Positions 1 through 5,250 of a DNA stretch of 5,250 nt are shown piece by piece (the stretch's first letter is position 1; every line of letters starts with the position of its first letter). The notes under the pieces are model-generated. The model ran no database searches. It was not told where the DNA came from and saw only the letters and a program-made list of their open reading frames with translations. The position numbers were made by a program, and so were the translations under genes. The stretch comes from an uncultured Dietzia sp. (GTDB taxonomy: Bacteria; Actinomycetota; Actinomycetes; Mycobacteriales; Mycobacteriaceae), in contig CAMNYG010000122.1 of the NCBI GenBank assembly GCA_946570335.1, positions 1-5,250 on the forward strand, in the 5' to 3' direction.

Positions 1-637
1 CGCGGCGACCGCCGACGACGTCACCCTTGTAGATCCACACCTTGACGCCGATGCGACCGAAGGTCGTCTTGGCCTCGTAGGTGCCGTAGTCGATCTCGGC
101 ACGCAGGGTGTGCAGAGGGACGCGTCCCTCGTGGTACCGCTCGGAGCGGGACATCTCGGCGCCGCCGAGGCGCCCCGAGCAGACCACCTTGATGCCCTTG
201 ACCTGCGGCTGGCGCATCGCCGACTGGATGCCCTTGCGCATCGCCCGGCGGAATGCCACGCGATTCGAGAGCTGCTCGGCGATGCCCTGGGCCACGAGCT
301 GGGCGTCGGCCTCGGTGTTCTTGATCTCGAGAATGTTGAGGTGGACCTGCTTGCCGGTGAGCTTCTCGAGCTCGCCACGCAGGCGATCCGCCTCGGCACC
401 TCGACGTCCGATCACGATGCCCGGGCGGGCCGTGTGGATGTCCACGTGAACCCGGTCACGGGTACGCGAGATGTCGACACCGGAGATCCCGGCGCGCTCC
501 ATGCCCGTGGACAGGAGCTCACGGATCTTGATGTCCTCCGCGACGTAGTCGGCGTACTGCTTGTCGGCATACCACTTGGACGTCCAGTCCGAGGTGATGC
601 CGAGACGGAAGCCGTGCGGCTGGATCTTCTGTCCCAT
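1..637 (-). CDS. rpsC: 30S ribosomal protein S3 (uS3), C-terminus cut by window edge
   Basis: S3 binds 16S rRNA in the head of the small subunit and lines the mRNA entry channel, where it helps unwind mRNA. The 212 visible residues start [14 protein letters not shown], the classic S3 N-terminus. A type II KH domain follows, with its GxxG loop as GIVIGRRG (residues 73-80). The C-terminal domain then carries [13 protein letters not shown] (about 154-166) and [16 protein letters not shown] (about 191-206). Actinobacterial S3 is usually about 250-275 residues, so only the variable basic tail is missing, off the left edge. The ATG at 637-635 directly abuts the rplV stop codon (TAA-ATG). A strong GGGAGGTG ribosome binding site lies inside the end of rplV at 653-646, 8 bases from the start, which favours coupled translation. 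No frame damage is seen. Identification is by recalled family sequence and is very secure. Confidence 0.98.
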   Translation of the reverse strand, partial: MGQKIQPHGFRLGITSDWTSKWYADKQYADYVAEDIKIRELLSTGMERAGISGVDISRTRDRVHVDIHTARPGIVIGRRGAEADRLRGELEKLTGKQVHLNILEIKNTEADAQLVAQGIAEQLSNRVAFRRAMRKGIQSAMRQPQVKGIKVVCSGRLGGAEMSRSERYHEGRVPLHTLRAEIDYGTYEAKTTFGRIGVKVWIYKGDVVGGRR

Positions 638-1066
638 TTAGCGGGCACCTCCCTGGTTACGACGACCCCGGCCGGCTCCGGCCTTGCCGGGCACGCTGGT
701 CACCTCGACGGTGATGTGGCTCGTGCGCTTACGCACCCGGAACGCACGACCCTGCGCACGCGGCTGGAACCGCTTGAGCGTCGGGCCCTCGTCGGCGTAG
801 GCGGTCGAGACGACCAGGGTCCGGGGATCCAGGTCGAGGTTGTTCTCGGCGTTGGCGATCGCGGAGGCCAGGACCTTGGCGACGGGCTCGCTGGCGGACT
901 GCGGTGCGAACCGCAGAATGTTCAGCGCGTCACCGGCATCCTTGCCACGGATCAGATCGATCACACGACGCGCCTTCATGGGCGTGACGCGGACGAACTT
1001 GGCGGTAGCGCGGGCCGTGAGCTGCTGCTCGGCCTGCTGCTCGTTCTGCTGGGTGTCTGTGCTCAT
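638..1066 (-). CDS. rplV: 50S ribosomal protein L22 (uL22)
   Basis: L22 contacts all domains of 23S rRNA, and its long beta-hairpin lines the peptide exit tunnel. The 142-residue protein has the core start [18 protein letters not shown] (24-41). Its basic hairpin and end segment run [13 protein letters not shown] at 102-109 and [11 protein letters not shown] at 112-122; changes in this hairpin give macrolide resistance in other bacteria, and I see no obvious departure here. Two ends differ from the core: an N-terminal stretch of about 18 residues rich in Gln and Glu, and a short Gly/Arg tail (127-142) instead of the long Lys/Ala tail of mycobacterial L22. The ATG at 1066-1064 overlaps the rpsS stop in an ATGA junction, and GGAAGAG at 1082-1076 sits 9 bases upstream. 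The stop is immediately followed by the rpsC ATG. The family call is secure. Confidence 0.98.
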   Translation of the reverse strand: MSTDTQQNEQQAEQQLTARATAKFVRVTPMKARRVIDLIRGKDAGDALNILRFAPQSASEPVAKVLASAIANAENNLDLDPRTLVVSTAYADEGPTLKRFQPRAQGRAFRVRKRTSHITVEVTSVPGKAGAGRGRRNQGGAR

Positions 1067-1344
1067 CGACGCTTACTCTTCCGATCGTCCTTGATGTGCC
1101 CCTTGAACGTGCGCGTCGGCGCGAACTCGCCGAGCTTGTGACCCACCATCGAGTCGGACACGAACACGGGCACATGCTTACGGCCGTCATGAACGGCAAA
1201 CGTGTGACCGATGAAATCGGGCAGGATCGTCGAGCGACGTGACCAGGTCTTGATGACCTGATGGGTACCCTTGTCGTTCTGCGCGTCCACCTTCGCGAGG
1301 AGGTGTTCGTCGACGAACGGACCCTTCTTGAGACTACGAGGCAT
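1063..1344 (-). CDS. rpsS: 30S ribosomal protein S19 (uS19)
   Basis: S19 forms a complex with S13 in the head of the small subunit and lies near the A-site tRNA. At 93 residues it matches the usual 92-93. It begins [16 protein letters not shown] and carries TWSRRSTI (33-40). The S19 signature runs from [11 protein letters not shown] (52-62) to [13 protein letters not shown] (68-80), and the tail is basic (KSKRR). The ATG is preceded 9 bases away by a near-perfect Shine-Dalgarno AAGGAGG at 1360-1354, which overlaps the rplB stop codon, so ribosomes ending L2 are placed to restart here. The gap to rplB is only 14 bases. The 3' end overlaps the rplV start by 4 bases. There is nothing unusual in the protein. 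Confidence 0.98.
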   Translation of the reverse strand: MPRSLKKGPFVDEHLLAKVDAQNDKGTHQVIKTWSRRSTILPDFIGHTFAVHDGRKHVPVFVSDSMVGHKLGEFAPTRTFKGHIKDDRKSKRR

Positions 1345-1358
1345 CCTAGTTTCCCTCC

Positions 1359-2195
1359 TTAGCGCTTCTTGCCGGTGCGACGGCGACGGACGATGAGACT
1401 GTCGCTCGCCTTGTTGGGCTTGCGGGTACGACCCTCAAGCTGACCCCACGGGCTGACGGGGTGACGTCCACCGGACGTCTTGCCCTCGCCACCGCCGTGC
1501 GGGTGGTCGACGGGGTTCATGACCACACCACGGACGGTCGGGCGAACGCCCTTCCACCGCATGCGGCCGGCCTTACCCCAGTTGATGTTGATCTGCTCGG
1601 CGTTGCCCACCTCGCCGATCGTCGCCCGGCAACGGACGTCGACTCGACGGATCTCGCCGGAGGGCATACGCAGTGACGCGTAGGCGCCCTCCTTGCCGAG
1701 GAGCTGGATACCGGCACCGGCCGCGCGGGCCAGCTTGGCGCCGCCGCCCGGGCGCAGCTCCACGGCGTGCACGACCGTGCCCGCGGGGATGTTGCGCAGC
1801 GGCAGGTTGTTGCCGGTCTTGATGTCGGCGTTCGTGCCCGACTCGACCTTCATGCCCTGCTTGAGGTTGCGCGGCGCGAGGATGTACCGCTTCTCGCCGT
1901 CCGCGTAGTGGAGCAGAGCGATGTTCGCGGTGCGGTTCGGGTCGTACTCGATGTGCGCGACGGTGGCGAGCACGCCGTCCTTGTCGTTACGACGGAAGTC
2001 GATGACACGGTACTGACGCTTGTGGCCACCGCCCTTGTGGCGGGTGGTGATGCGGCCGTGGCCGTTACGACCGCCGGTCTTGCTCAGCGGGCGCAGCAGC
2101 GACTTCTCGGGCGTCGAGCGGGTGATCTCGGCGAAATTCGAGACGCTCGACCCGCGACGACCGGGGGTCGTGGGCTTGTATTTGCGGATAGCCAT
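1359..2195 (-). CDS. rplB: 50S ribosomal protein L2 (uL2)
   Basis: L2 is one of the primary 23S rRNA binders. It is needed for subunit joining and sits close to the peptidyl transferase centre. The 278-residue protein is close to the E. coli length (273). It begins [17 protein letters not shown] and has the conserved [14 protein letters not shown] (47-60). An OB-like and an SH3-like RNA-binding domain follow, then [14 protein letters not shown] (226-239). His231 corresponds to the E. coli His229 studied in connection with peptide-bond formation. The C-terminus is strongly basic (RRRRTGKKR). The ATG follows a 31-base gap after rplW; AAGGA at 2212-2208 is 12 bases upstream, with a closer GAGAG purine run. 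The looser spacing suggests independent initiation rather than tight coupling. The gene is intact and the call is certain at family level. Confidence 0.98.
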   Translation of the reverse strand: MAIRKYKPTTPGRRGSSVSNFAEITRSTPEKSLLRPLSKTGGRNGHGRITTRHKGGGHKRQYRVIDFRRNDKDGVLATVAHIEYDPNRTANIALLHYADGEKRYILAPRNLKQGMKVESGTNADIKTGNNLPLRNIPAGTVVHAVELRPGGGAKLARAAGAGIQLLGKEGAYASLRMPSGEIRRVDVRCRATIGEVGNAEQININWGKAGRMRWKGVRPTVRGVVMNPVDHPHGGGEGKTSGGRHPVSPWGQLEGRTRKPNKASDSLIVRRRRTGKKR

Positions 2196-2226
2196 GAGGT
2201 TCTCTCGTCCTTAACTCTTCCCGCCG

Positions 2227-2529
2227 TCAGGCGGTCAGACCCGGGATCTCGATGGGCTTGCTGTCGGCCGCGAGGGTCACGATGGCGCGCTTGGTGCTCT
2301 TGCGCTGTCCGAACCCGGTGCGGGTGCGCTTACGCTTGCCCTTACGGTTGGCGGTGTTCACGGATTCAACGGTGACGCCGAAGATCTCCTGGACGGCGAT
2401 CTTGATCTGCGTCTTGTTGGCGTCCGGGGACACCAGGAACGTGTACACGCCCTGCTCGAGCAGGCCGTAGGCCTTCTCGGAGACGACCGGGGCGATGATC
2501 ACGTCCCGGGGGTCGGCGACTGTGCTCAC
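2227..2529 (-). CDS. rplW: 50S ribosomal protein L23 (uL23), GTG start
   Basis: L23 binds 23S rRNA domain III at the tunnel exit, where it is a docking site for trigger factor and the signal recognition particle. The 100 residues match the usual bacterial length. The N-terminal part has [12 protein letters not shown] (9-20) and [20 protein letters not shown] (29-48). The basic hairpin loop [20 protein letters not shown] (61-80) enters the rRNA, and the chain ends with the beta-strand RAIVTL. The start codon is GTG (2529-2527), overlapping the rplD stop as GTGA. It is supported by a full AAGGAGG Shine-Dalgarno at 2543-2537, 7 bases away and inside rplD. The overlap implies coupling with L4. 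The start gives the expected family N-terminus, so I see no better alternative. Confidence 0.97.
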   Translation of the reverse strand: MSTVADPRDVIIAPVVSEKAYGLLEQGVYTFLVSPDANKTQIKIAVQEIFGVTVESVNTANRKGKRKRTRTGFGQRKSTKRAIVTLAADSKPIEIPGLTA

Positions 2530-3215
2530 TTGTCGGCCTCCTTCGCAGCCTTGCCGGCGAGGGAACGACCCGCCTGCGTGACGAACGCGTCCAGAGTCTC
2601 GACCGTGAACACGACGTCGTCAGCGTTGAGGACGTCGTAGGTGTTGAGCTGATCCGGAGCGATCGGGTGAACGTGATCGAGGTTGGTGACTGAACGCCAG
2701 GCGGCGAGGTCCTCGCGACCCACCACGATCAGGAACTTCTTGCGGTCGGACAGCGACGCCAGGAAGTCCCGGACGCCCGCGGTCGACGGCTTCTGTCCTT
2801 CGATGAACTCGGTCACGACGTGGAGACGCTCGTTGGCCACCCGGTCGGACAGGGCACCGCGCAGGGCGGCGGCCTTCATCTTCTTGGGGGTGCGCTGCGA
2901 GTAGTCCCGCGGCTTCGGACCGTGGACGGTGCCACCACCGGTGTAGGCGGGGGCACGGGTCGACCCCTGACGTGCGCGGCCGGTGCCCTTCTGGCGGAAC
3001 GGCTTCCGGCCACCGCCACGCACCTCGCCGCGGGTCTTGGTCGAGTGGGTGCCCTGACGCGCGGCGGCCAACTGCGCCACCACCACCTGGTGCATCAGCG
3101 GCAGGTTGGGCTCGACACCGAAGATCTCGGCGGGGAGCTCGACGGCGCCGTCGGTCTTCCCGGCCGGCGTACGGACGTCGAGCTTGAGGTTCACGGTGTT
3201 CTCCGTGGTGGTCAT
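2526..3215 (-). CDS. rplD: 50S ribosomal protein L4 (uL4)
   Basis: L4 assembles early on 23S rRNA, and its extended loop reaches into the exit tunnel opposite L22. In E. coli L4 also represses its own S10 operon by binding the leader; whether that happens here is unknown. The 229-residue protein is longer than E. coli L4 (201) but usual for actinobacteria. It has the N-terminal globular part and the Gly/Arg-rich tunnel loop (about 55-105), including [20 protein letters not shown] (66-85). The conserved [18 protein letters not shown] (108-125) and a Rossmann-like C-terminal half with FLIVVGRED follow. The ATG overlaps the rplC stop as ATGA, with AAGGGCGG about 10 bases upstream. The end overlaps the rplW GTG. 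No anomalies are seen. Confidence 0.98.
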   Translation of the reverse strand: MTTTENTVNLKLDVRTPAGKTDGAVELPAEIFGVEPNLPLMHQVVVAQLAAARQGTHSTKTRGEVRGGGRKPFRQKGTGRARQGSTRAPAYTGGGTVHGPKPRDYSQRTPKKMKAAALRGALSDRVANERLHVVTEFIEGQKPSTAGVRDFLASLSDRKKFLIVVGREDLAAWRSVTNLDHVHPIAPDQLNTYDVLNADDVVFTVETLDAFVTQAGRSLAGKAAKEADK

Positions 3216-3877
3216 GCGCGCGCACCGCCCTTCACTGCGGAACGGACCATCACGAGACCGCCGTTGCGACCCGGGATGGCACCCTTGATGAGGAGGACGC
3301 CGGCCTCGGCGTCGACCTTGTGGACCTTGAGGTTCATGGTGGTGACCCGCTCGTTACCCATGCGGCCGGCCATCTTCTTGCCCTTGAAGACGCGACCCGG
3401 GGTGGCGGCGCCACCGATCGAGCCCGGCTTACGGTGGACGGCCTGGGTGCCGTGCGAGGCACCCTGTCCGGCGAAGCCGTGACGCTTCATGGTGCCGGCG
3501 AAACCCTTGCCCTTGGACGTGCCGGTGACGTCGACGAAGGCGCCGTCGGAAAACACGTCGGCGCCGATCTCCTGGCCGATCTCGAAGCCGGCGGCCTGCT
3601 CGGCGTTGGCGAGCCGGATCTCCGCCACATGACGGCGCGGGGTGGTCCCGGCCTTCTCGAACTGGCCCGCGACAGGCTTGGTGACCTTGCGCGGGTCGAT
3701 CGCGCCATAGGCGATCTGGACGGCGTTGTACCCGTCGGTCTCTTCGGTTCGGATCCCGGTGACGACGCACGGCCCGGCCTTGACGACGGTGACCGGGACC
3801 ACCCGGTTGTTCTCGTCGAAGACCTGGGTCATGCCGAGCTTGGCGCCCAGGATGCCCTTGATCTCGGTGTTACTCAT
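3212..3877 (-). CDS. rplC: 50S ribosomal protein L3 (uL3)
   Basis: L3 initiates 50S assembly, and its long internal loop reaches the peptidyl transferase centre. The 221 residues fit the family (209 in E. coli). It begins with [16 protein letters not shown] (7-22). The central loop carries [20 protein letters not shown] (116-135), [20 protein letters not shown] (141-160) and [14 protein letters not shown] (161-174). The E. coli glutamine that PrmB methylates (Gln150, directly before TPG) is Ala158 here, so that modification cannot occur; I recall actinobacterial L3 proteins generally lacking this Gln. The ATG has GGAGAC at 3892-3887, 9 bases upstream. The gene follows rpsJ after 52 bases containing a small hairpin, and its stop overlaps the rplD start. 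Family assignment is certain. Confidence 0.98.
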   Translation of the reverse strand: MSNTEIKGILGAKLGMTQVFDENNRVVPVTVVKAGPCVVTGIRTEETDGYNAVQIAYGAIDPRKVTKPVAGQFEKAGTTPRRHVAEIRLANAEQAAGFEIGQEIGADVFSDGAFVDVTGTSKGKGFAGTMKRHGFAGQGASHGTQAVHRKPGSIGGAATPGRVFKGKKMAGRMGNERVTTMNLKVHKVDAEAGVLLIKGAIPGRNGGLVMVRSAVKGGARA

Positions 3878-3909
3878 CTGTTCACTGTCTCCGCTGCACG
3901 TTGCTTGCT

Positions 3910-3924
3910 GACCGCTACGCGGTC
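3910..3924 (-). promoter_or_regulatory. small hairpin in the rpsJ-rplC gap
   Basis: A perfect 6-bp inverted repeat, GACCGC / GCGGTC with a 3-base loop, begins 6 bases after the rpsJ stop and ends about 17 bases before the rplC ribosome binding site. No run of T follows it on the minus strand, so it does not look like an intrinsic terminator. It may act in RNA stability, processing or partial attenuation between S10 and L3, or be a chance structure in GC-rich DNA. Confidence 0.4.
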
Positions 3925-3929
3925 GGAGG

Positions 3930-4235
3930 TCACTGGATGTTGACGTCGACGCTGGCCGGCAGGTCGATGCGCATGAGCGCGTCCACGGTCTTGGGCGTGG
4001 GGTCGAGAATGTCGATCAGCCGCTTATGGGTACGCATCTCGAAGTGCTCCCGCGAATCCTTGTACTTGTGCGGCGAGCGGATGACGCAGTAAACGTTCTT
4101 CTCGGTGGGCAGCGGCACCGGGCCGACGATACGAGCCCCGGTACGGGTCACCGTCTCGACGATCTTCCGGGCCGAGGCGTCAATCGCCTCGTGGTCGTAG
4201 GCCTTGAGCCGGATGCGGATCTTTTGTCCCGCCAC
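3930..4235 (-). CDS. rpsJ: 30S ribosomal protein S10 (uS10/NusE), first gene of operon, GTG start
   Basis: S10 is a head protein of the small subunit and, as NusE, pairs with NusB in rRNA antitermination complexes and links NusG to the ribosome. From the GTG at 4235-4233 the protein has 101 residues, the normal length. It begins [19 protein letters not shown] and contains [20 protein letters not shown] (21-40), [20 protein letters not shown] (41-60) and [16 protein letters not shown] (61-76). The reading frame runs open further upstream to an ATG at 4301. That would add 22 residues ([16 protein letters not shown] and so on) absent from the family, so GTG is chosen. GAGG at 4244-4241 lies 5 bases before it. 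It is the promoter-proximal gene of the operon, preceded by a long non-coding region. Confidence 0.97.
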   Translation of the reverse strand: MAGQKIRIRLKAYDHEAIDASARKIVETVTRTGARIVGPVPLPTEKNVYCVIRSPHKYKDSREHFEMRTHKRLIDILDPTPKTVDALMRIDLPASVDVNIQ

Positions 4236-4540
4236 TTCGTCCTCTTCTCGTCCCGCCCGTGAAGGCGGCTGTCGTGAGCGCCCTCGCCGTGGCGGGAGCA
4301 CTGCTGTGTTCGCTTGTCATTCGTGACACCGTCAGATCCGTCGACTACCCGGTCTCGTGCATCGGTGCCCGTCGTGGAGGCCCCCGTCGCGCGCACACGG
4401 AAGTGACACGAAAAGGGGTTCCAGAGGACGGAGTGCCTCATCCCGCACAGGGCGATGATGACGGCGGACCGATCCGCTGCCGCTGTTGACGTGTCACGAC
4501 GCGTCCACGCGGTCGGGCGTGTCGCCCTCCCACTTTTCCA

Positions 4541-4560
4541 GCGGGTGATTTCTCACCCGC
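4541..4560 (-). promoter_or_regulatory. perfect 8-bp hairpin with GAAA loop in putative S10 leader
   Basis: The two arms GCGGGTGA and TCACCCGC pair perfectly around four bases. Read on the minus strand, as S10 operon RNA, the loop is GAAA, a GNRA tetraloop that stabilises RNA hairpins; on the plus strand it is TTTC. It sits about 306 bases upstream of the rpsJ start. No T-run follows on either strand, so it is not a normal terminator. It could be part of a regulatory leader, an RNA processing site or, as DNA, a dyad operator. Function is inferred only, and it is transcribed only if the operon promoter lies above 4560. Confidence 0.5.
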
Positions 4561-4668
4561 CACGGTCGTGCTCGCCCGGCCAACCCGGCCCCGGCCGTGC
4601 GCACTCAGGCACACGCGGTCGGATGCCGCCTTGTCCGGGCAACTCGACCAGTATGCCGCACGCGATCA

Positions 4669-4677
4669 CCCATAGCA
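4669..4677 (-). promoter_or_regulatory. possible extended -10 for the S10 operon (TGCTATGGG)
   Basis: On the minus strand TGC precedes TATGGG (4674-4669), giving an extended -10-like element. A second, overlapping option is TACCGA (4686-4681) with GTGAAC 18 bases upstream. Neither has a good -35. Either would start the transcript near 4660-4675 and give a leader of roughly 430 nt. These are offered because the roughly 400 bases closer to rpsJ have no TAnnnT hexamer on this strand. Weak evidence. Confidence 0.22.
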
Positions 4678-4710
4678 AAATCGGTACACGTCGCACCCGT
4701 CACGTTCACG

Positions 4711-4737
4711 TTGTGCGCGTTCGGCCTTCGGTACCGT
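4711..4737 (+). promoter_or_regulatory. possible promoter of the small J-like gene
   Basis: TACCGT (4732-4737) fits the actinobacterial TAnnnT -10 pattern and lies about 48 bases before the GTG start. TTGTGC (4711-4716) is a partial -35, but the 15-base spacing is short. Transcription would start near 4744, giving a leader of about 40 nt that includes the ribosome binding site. This is pattern matching only. Confidence 0.28.
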
Positions 4738-4769
4738 CGTGGGATACGAAGGAGATCCACACAGCTGAC

Positions 4770-4774
4770 GGAGG
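4770..4774 (+). promoter_or_regulatory. ribosome binding site deciding the GTG start at 4785
   Basis: GGAGG (within CGGAGGTAA) lies 10 bases before the GTG at 4785. The reading frame stays open back to 4455, but no other start in that stretch has such a site in register. The HPD segment also begins just after this GTG, so the short form is preferred. A second AAGGAG at 4749-4754 has no ATG, GTG or TTG start at a suitable distance. Confidence 0.7.
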
Positions 4775-4784
4775 TAACCCCGAC

Positions 4785-5057
4785 GTGAACACCCGCCGCG
4801 AACCACGTGACCCGGCCGCGTACCGAAGGGAACGCCGGCAGGCCGTCCTCCGTCATCACCCGGACAAAGGCGGTGACCCTGACGAGATGCTGCGCGCGCT
4901 CGACGAGATCGACCGCCGTCACGGGGTGACCGGATCCGCCCCGGGCGAGCAGTCCGTCTCGGCCGAGCAGGTCGCCGCTGTCGCGGTGACGACCCTGGCC
5001 GGGGTCGCTGCCATCGGGTTGTCGGTGGCGATGAGTCTTCTCGGCCGACGCCGGTAG
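4785..5057 (+). CDS. small tail-anchored protein with truncated J-domain-like HPD segment
   Basis: I do not recognise an established family name. The 90-residue product starts with a GTG. Residues 9-24 (DPAAYRRERRQAVLRH) are a basic amphipathic helix like helix II of J domains. HPD follows at 25-27 in HPDKGGDPDE, then MLRALDEIDRRHG (35-47) resembles helix III. J domains use HPD to stimulate the ATPase of Hsp70 (DnaK). Helix I with its Tyr/Leu-Gly pattern is missing, as are the helix IV and Gly/Phe regions, so Hsp70 activity is uncertain. A polar linker (48-62) leads to one hydrophobic segment at 63-86 rich in Ala, Val and Leu, then GRRR at the end. This suggests a membrane tail anchor with the J-like part in the cytoplasm. 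Base composition matches the neighbours. It is divergent from the S10 operon and followed by a terminator, so probably monocistronic. The coding call is fairly sure; the function is inference. Confidence 0.8.
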   Translation: MNTRREPRDPAAYRRERRQAVLRHHPDKGGDPDEMLRALDEIDRRHGVTGSAPGEQSVSAEQVAAVAVTTLAGVAAIGLSVAMSLLGRRR

Positions 5058-5148
5058 TCACCAGCTGTGCCGCCGATCGTCACAGCCGGACCACCGCCCG
5101 TCCGGCTCGCCACCCGGACCACCGGAATTCAGACCCTGTGACGACGTG
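5058..5148. other. 3' untranslated stretch after the J-like gene
   Basis: These 91 bases carry no supported gene. They hold a short inverted repeat, GCTGTG (5064-5069) with CACAGC (5081-5086), and an 11-base direct repeat, CCGGACCACCG, at 5086-5096 and 5114-5124. Both may be chance in GC-rich sequence. Confidence 0.4.
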
Positions 5149-5192
5149 AAGGAGGGGCGCCCCCACCGTGCGGTGGGGGGGCCCCTTCCTTT
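5149..5192 (+). terminator. strong GC-rich intrinsic terminator
   Basis: The arms at about 5149-5167 and 5172-5191 pair over nearly 20 bases, with one bulge and one mismatch, around a GTGC loop (CACC..GGTG at the tip). The right arm ends in TTCCTTT. The signal lies 91 bases after the stop of the small plus-strand gene and is oriented to end it. The T-run is modest, as is common in actinobacteria. The opposite strand also ends in a short pyrimidine tract (CCTCCTTC), so it may serve incoming minus-strand transcription as well. Confidence 0.8.
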
Positions 5193-5250
5193 CCCCCTCC
5201 GGCCTACTGGTCCGCCCCCCCGTGTTTGGTGGGCCCTTGGTGGGTTTGGG
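5193..5250. other. homopolymer-rich right edge, nothing recognised
   Basis: The last 58 bases hold runs of C and G and an 8-base direct repeat, TTGGTGGG, at 5226-5233 and 5237-5244. No open frame, ribosome binding site or RNA gene can be supported. The texture differs from the rest of the window and could reflect poor sequence near a contig end. Confidence 0.4.

Larger units (their letters stand above)
4236..4784. other. divergent intergenic region between S10 operon and J-like gene
   Basis: No gene is supported in these 549 bases; the frames open here have no ribosome binding site and no family resemblance. The region must hold the promoter of the minus-strand ribosomal operon and probably that of the plus-strand small gene. 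TA dinucleotides are nearly absent between 4236 and 4650 (one seen, near 4345), so the minus strand has no TAnnnT -10 element there. It contains several short perfect inverted repeats (4315-4328, 4464-4477, 4515-4527, 4541-4560). It also holds three copies of GTGACAC or its complement (4323-4329, 4403-4409, 4491-4497). Confidence 0.75.

Noticed and set aside
110..1141. Long plus-strand frame of 343 residues opposite rpsC, rplV and part of rpsS
   Set aside because: It is a typical antisense shadow in high-GC DNA; the minus-strand frames encode clear ribosomal proteins.
4236..4301. 22-residue N-terminal extension of S10 from an upstream ATG at 4301
   Set aside because: The family starts at the GTG-encoded [10 protein letters not shown], and the extension is Arg/Pro-rich with no similarity to known S10 proteins.
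4148..4441. Minus-strand 97-residue frame overlapping the rpsJ start
   Set aside because: It runs out of frame into rpsJ, is rich in Arg, Asp and Thr without pattern, and is explained as a shadow of rpsJ and its leader.
4259..4489. Plus-strand 76-residue frame beginning with a hydrophobic, signal-like stretch ([20 protein letters not shown])
   Set aside because: Its GTG start has no ribosome binding site (the upstream bases are pyrimidine-rich), the rest is low-complexity Arg/Gly/Pro, and it lies antisense to the S10 leader; it looks like chance.
4541..4560. The hairpin as an intrinsic terminator for either strand
   Set aside because: Neither side is followed by a T-run in the direction of transcription; it fits an RNA structure or operator better.
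4455..4784. N-terminal extension of the J-like gene to an ATG at 4455 (200 residues)
   Set aside because: The added 110 residues show no domain-like pattern, the start lacks a good ribosome binding site, and the GTG at 4785 has GGAGG at a usable distance.
4597..4788. Plus-strand 63-residue frame ending in a GTGA overlap with the J-like gene, as if a coupled leader peptide
   Set aside because: There is no ribosome binding site before its start, the composition is unlike a protein, and the overlap can arise by chance; kept only as a note.

Overview
The window is high-GC DNA (TA dinucleotides are very rare) from an actinobacterium. The ribosomal proteins, especially S3, L22 and L3, read like those of the Mycobacteriales (Mycobacterium, Corynebacterium, Gordonia, Dietzia and relatives). 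Dietzia or a close neighbour is a guess from protein flavour only; I cannot fix the genus without a search.

Positions 1-4235, minus strand: the first eight genes of the S10 ribosomal-protein operon in canonical order, rpsJ (S10) - rplC (L3) - rplD (L4) - rplW (L23) - rplB (L2) - rpsS (S19) - rplV (L22) - rpsC (S3, cut by the left edge). The genes are tightly packed: three 4-base stop/start overlaps (rplC/rplD, rplD/rplW, rpsS/rplV), one direct TAA-ATG junction (rplV/rpsC), and gaps of only 14, 31 and 52 bases elsewhere. All eight look intact and of normal length, so this is one long transcript with likely translational coupling. The next genes (rplP, rpmC, rpsQ in relatives) should lie beyond the left edge.

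Positions 4236-4784: a 549-base divergent intergenic region with no gene I can support. It must hold the promoter of the S10 operon, because the next gene upstream points the other way. The minus strand has no TAnnnT -10 hexamer in the roughly 400 bases before rpsJ; the nearest plausible elements lie near 4669-4686, which would give a leader of about 430 nt. In that putative leader RNA, positions 4560-4541 form a perfect 8-bp hairpin with a GAAA (GNRA) loop, followed by smaller stems. A 7-mer, GTGACAC or its complement, recurs three times at 80-88 base spacing.

Positions 4785-5057, plus strand: a small divergent gene for a 90-residue protein. It carries an HPD motif in a stripped-down J-domain-like segment, then one C-terminal transmembrane helix and an Arg-rich end. 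It looks like a minimal tail-anchored J-like protein and is the least ordinary item in the window. A strong GC-rich hairpin terminator follows at 5149-5192. The last ~58 bases are homopolymer-rich and carry nothing I can interpret.
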